DNA of 64,000 nucleotides, from assembly GCA_028694115.1 (NCBI GenBank), contig JAQUUB010000011.1:46915-110914 (forward strand). Reading direction: 5' to 3'. The notes under the pieces were generated by a model, which worked only from the letters and a program-made list of their open reading frames with translations, made no database searches and had not been told where the DNA came from. Shown here one piece after another: positions 63,254 to 64,000 of this stretch. This stretch comes from Lachnospiraceae bacterium. Lineage in GTDB: Bacteria; Bacillota_A; Clostridia; Lachnospirales; Lachnospiraceae. Made by a program: the position numbers and the translations under genes. Within the stretch, counting starts at the first letter, position 1. Every line of letters begins with the position of its first letter.

Positions 63254-63814
63254 CTAATTTAAAACATGGATGGTAATTGCAAGAGTCACATTTGTAATTA
63301 CATTATGATCATCATCTACAAGATAATATGTAACAAGTGCTGGATAATCCCCTGCATCTAGATCCTTAGTTAAAGTGATGTCATTAAGCTTTGCGCCAAG
63401 AGGTATATATGGCGATGAATAGATAAGCTCATTTGTAGAACTAAGGTTTACATCAAAATAAACCGTACGTGAATTGGTTATTGAATTTTCGACGTAAGCA
63501 TCTGTAGATTTTGCAGTACCATTCTCGAAAGTCCATTCTACTGACATTATTGCACGATAACTATCATCTGCTGAAACCTTTCCCATATTATCTTCAACCT
63601 CATCAACATTATCTTTAGTTACTAAGGTGGCACGATCGCCTAATGAATTAACCTCAGGTTTTTCATCTTTTTTTAGTAACAAGACAATAACTACAACTAA
63701 AAGAATAATAATAGTTGCTGATGCAACACCTAAAATAATAACATTTTTATTACTTTTCTTTACTGGAGTTGTCTCCGATGGCTGTGATAATTTTGTTGTG
63801 TTTTCTTCTGTCAT
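63254..63814 (-). CDS. Membrane-anchored extracellular protein of unknown function
   Basis: 186 aa. A short Thr/Lys-rich cytoplasmic N-terminus, one strong membrane helix (~24-47; Val-Ile-Ile-Leu-Gly-Val ... Leu-Leu-Leu), Lys-Lys-Asp, then a ~135-residue outer domain with beta-strand pattern (Tyr-Phe-Asp-Val-Asn-Leu, Tyr-Ile-Pro-Leu-Gly-Ala). AAGGA upstream. It lies 29 bases before the secreted protein gene, so the two are an operon and possibly a pair that interacts at the cell surface. Confidence 0.7.
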   Translation of the reverse strand: MTEENTTKLSQPSETTPVKKSNKNVIILGVASATIIILLVVVIVLLLKKDEKPEVNSLGDRATLVTKDNVDEVEDNMGKVSADDSYRAIMSVEWTFENGTAKSTDAYVENSITNSRTVYFDVNLSSTNELIYSSPYIPLGAKLNDITLTKDLDAGDYPALVTYYLVDDDHNVITNVTLAITIHVLN

Positions 63815-63880
63815 TGAAATATGTCCTTCCTAGTTTTAAATAGTTTTGATTCCTATTCTGCTTATGTACGCACATGTGAA

Positions 63881-64000
63881 TGTCAATGAAAAAGTTTACC
63901 ACGTGACATTTTGATTGTTTACCACCATGACAGTGAAATACTTTACCAATAACGTACTTTATGACATTCAATTTGTTTACCACTTATGACACTGAAAAAG
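63881..64000 (+). mobile_element. Terminal repeats of a probable IS21-family insertion sequence (partial)
   Basis: GTTTACCAC followed by TGACA recurs at 63894-63908, 63917-63932 and 63975-63991, with half copies at 63942-63949 and 63962-63966. The block opens with TGTCA at 63881. Multiple short repeats of this kind with a TG start are typical ends of IS21-like (IstA/IstB) elements. Transposase genes would lie beyond the window, so the call rests on the repeats alone. Confidence 0.55.

Overview
The window looks like the chromosome of a motile, low-GC Gram-positive gut anaerobe of the Lachnospiraceae (Clostridia). The support is AT-rich DNA with AGGAGG-type ribosome sites, a fliW-csrA pair, short glycosylation-type flagellins, a LacI/ABC/GH130 mannoside operon like those of Roseburia relatives, and very large secreted carbohydrate-active proteins with LamG and MBG-like repeats. 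No rRNA, tRNA or CRISPR array was seen.

Layout. 1-833: 3' part of a beta-lactamase-fold serine hydrolase. 858-7524: a LacI regulator, then an operon with a sugar ABC transporter (lipoprotein and two permeases), a GH130 phosphorylase and an SGNH esterase; a LacI-type palindrome lies just downstream of its promoter -10. 7650-8627 (minus): a Gfo/Idh/MocA oxidoreductase. 8978-22006: two giant secreted proteins, a twin-GH43 arabinan/xylan-type enzyme (2544 aa) and a beta-helix-like protein (1743 aa), which share a C-terminal repeat type. 22030-23205 (minus): a DUF3880-type glycosyltransferase.

23290-35953 is a late flagellar locus: flgM, flgN, two tandem flgK genes, flgL, fliW, csrA, flaG, fliD, fliS, a chaperone-like coiled-coil gene and two nearly identical flagellins. 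Sigma-28 promoters precede flgM, flaG and both flagellins. Each flagellin leader has a hairpin with GGA in its loop exactly 20 nt before the GGA of the Shine-Dalgarno, which fits CsrA/FliW control.

36149-61929 is a long, mostly overlapping or tightly spaced island, most simply read as flagellin (or surface) glycosylation. Two Maf/DUF115 proteins sit near its ends. Between them are a NeuB-SAF-cupin synthase, a TagF-like polyol-phosphate transferase, an IspD/TarI-SDR fusion (CDP-ribitol type), a nucleotidyltransferase-kinase fusion, a KdsD-like isomerase, a HAD phosphatase, eight probable glycosyltransferases (including GT11 and GT10 fucosyltransferases), a radical SAM/SPASM enzyme, three methyltransferase-like proteins and several unknown proteins. 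One small Rossmann-like module recurs in eight of these proteins.

62121-63814 (minus): a two-gene operon for a membrane-anchored and a secreted protein. From about 63881 to the window end are repeats like the terminus of an IS21-family element.
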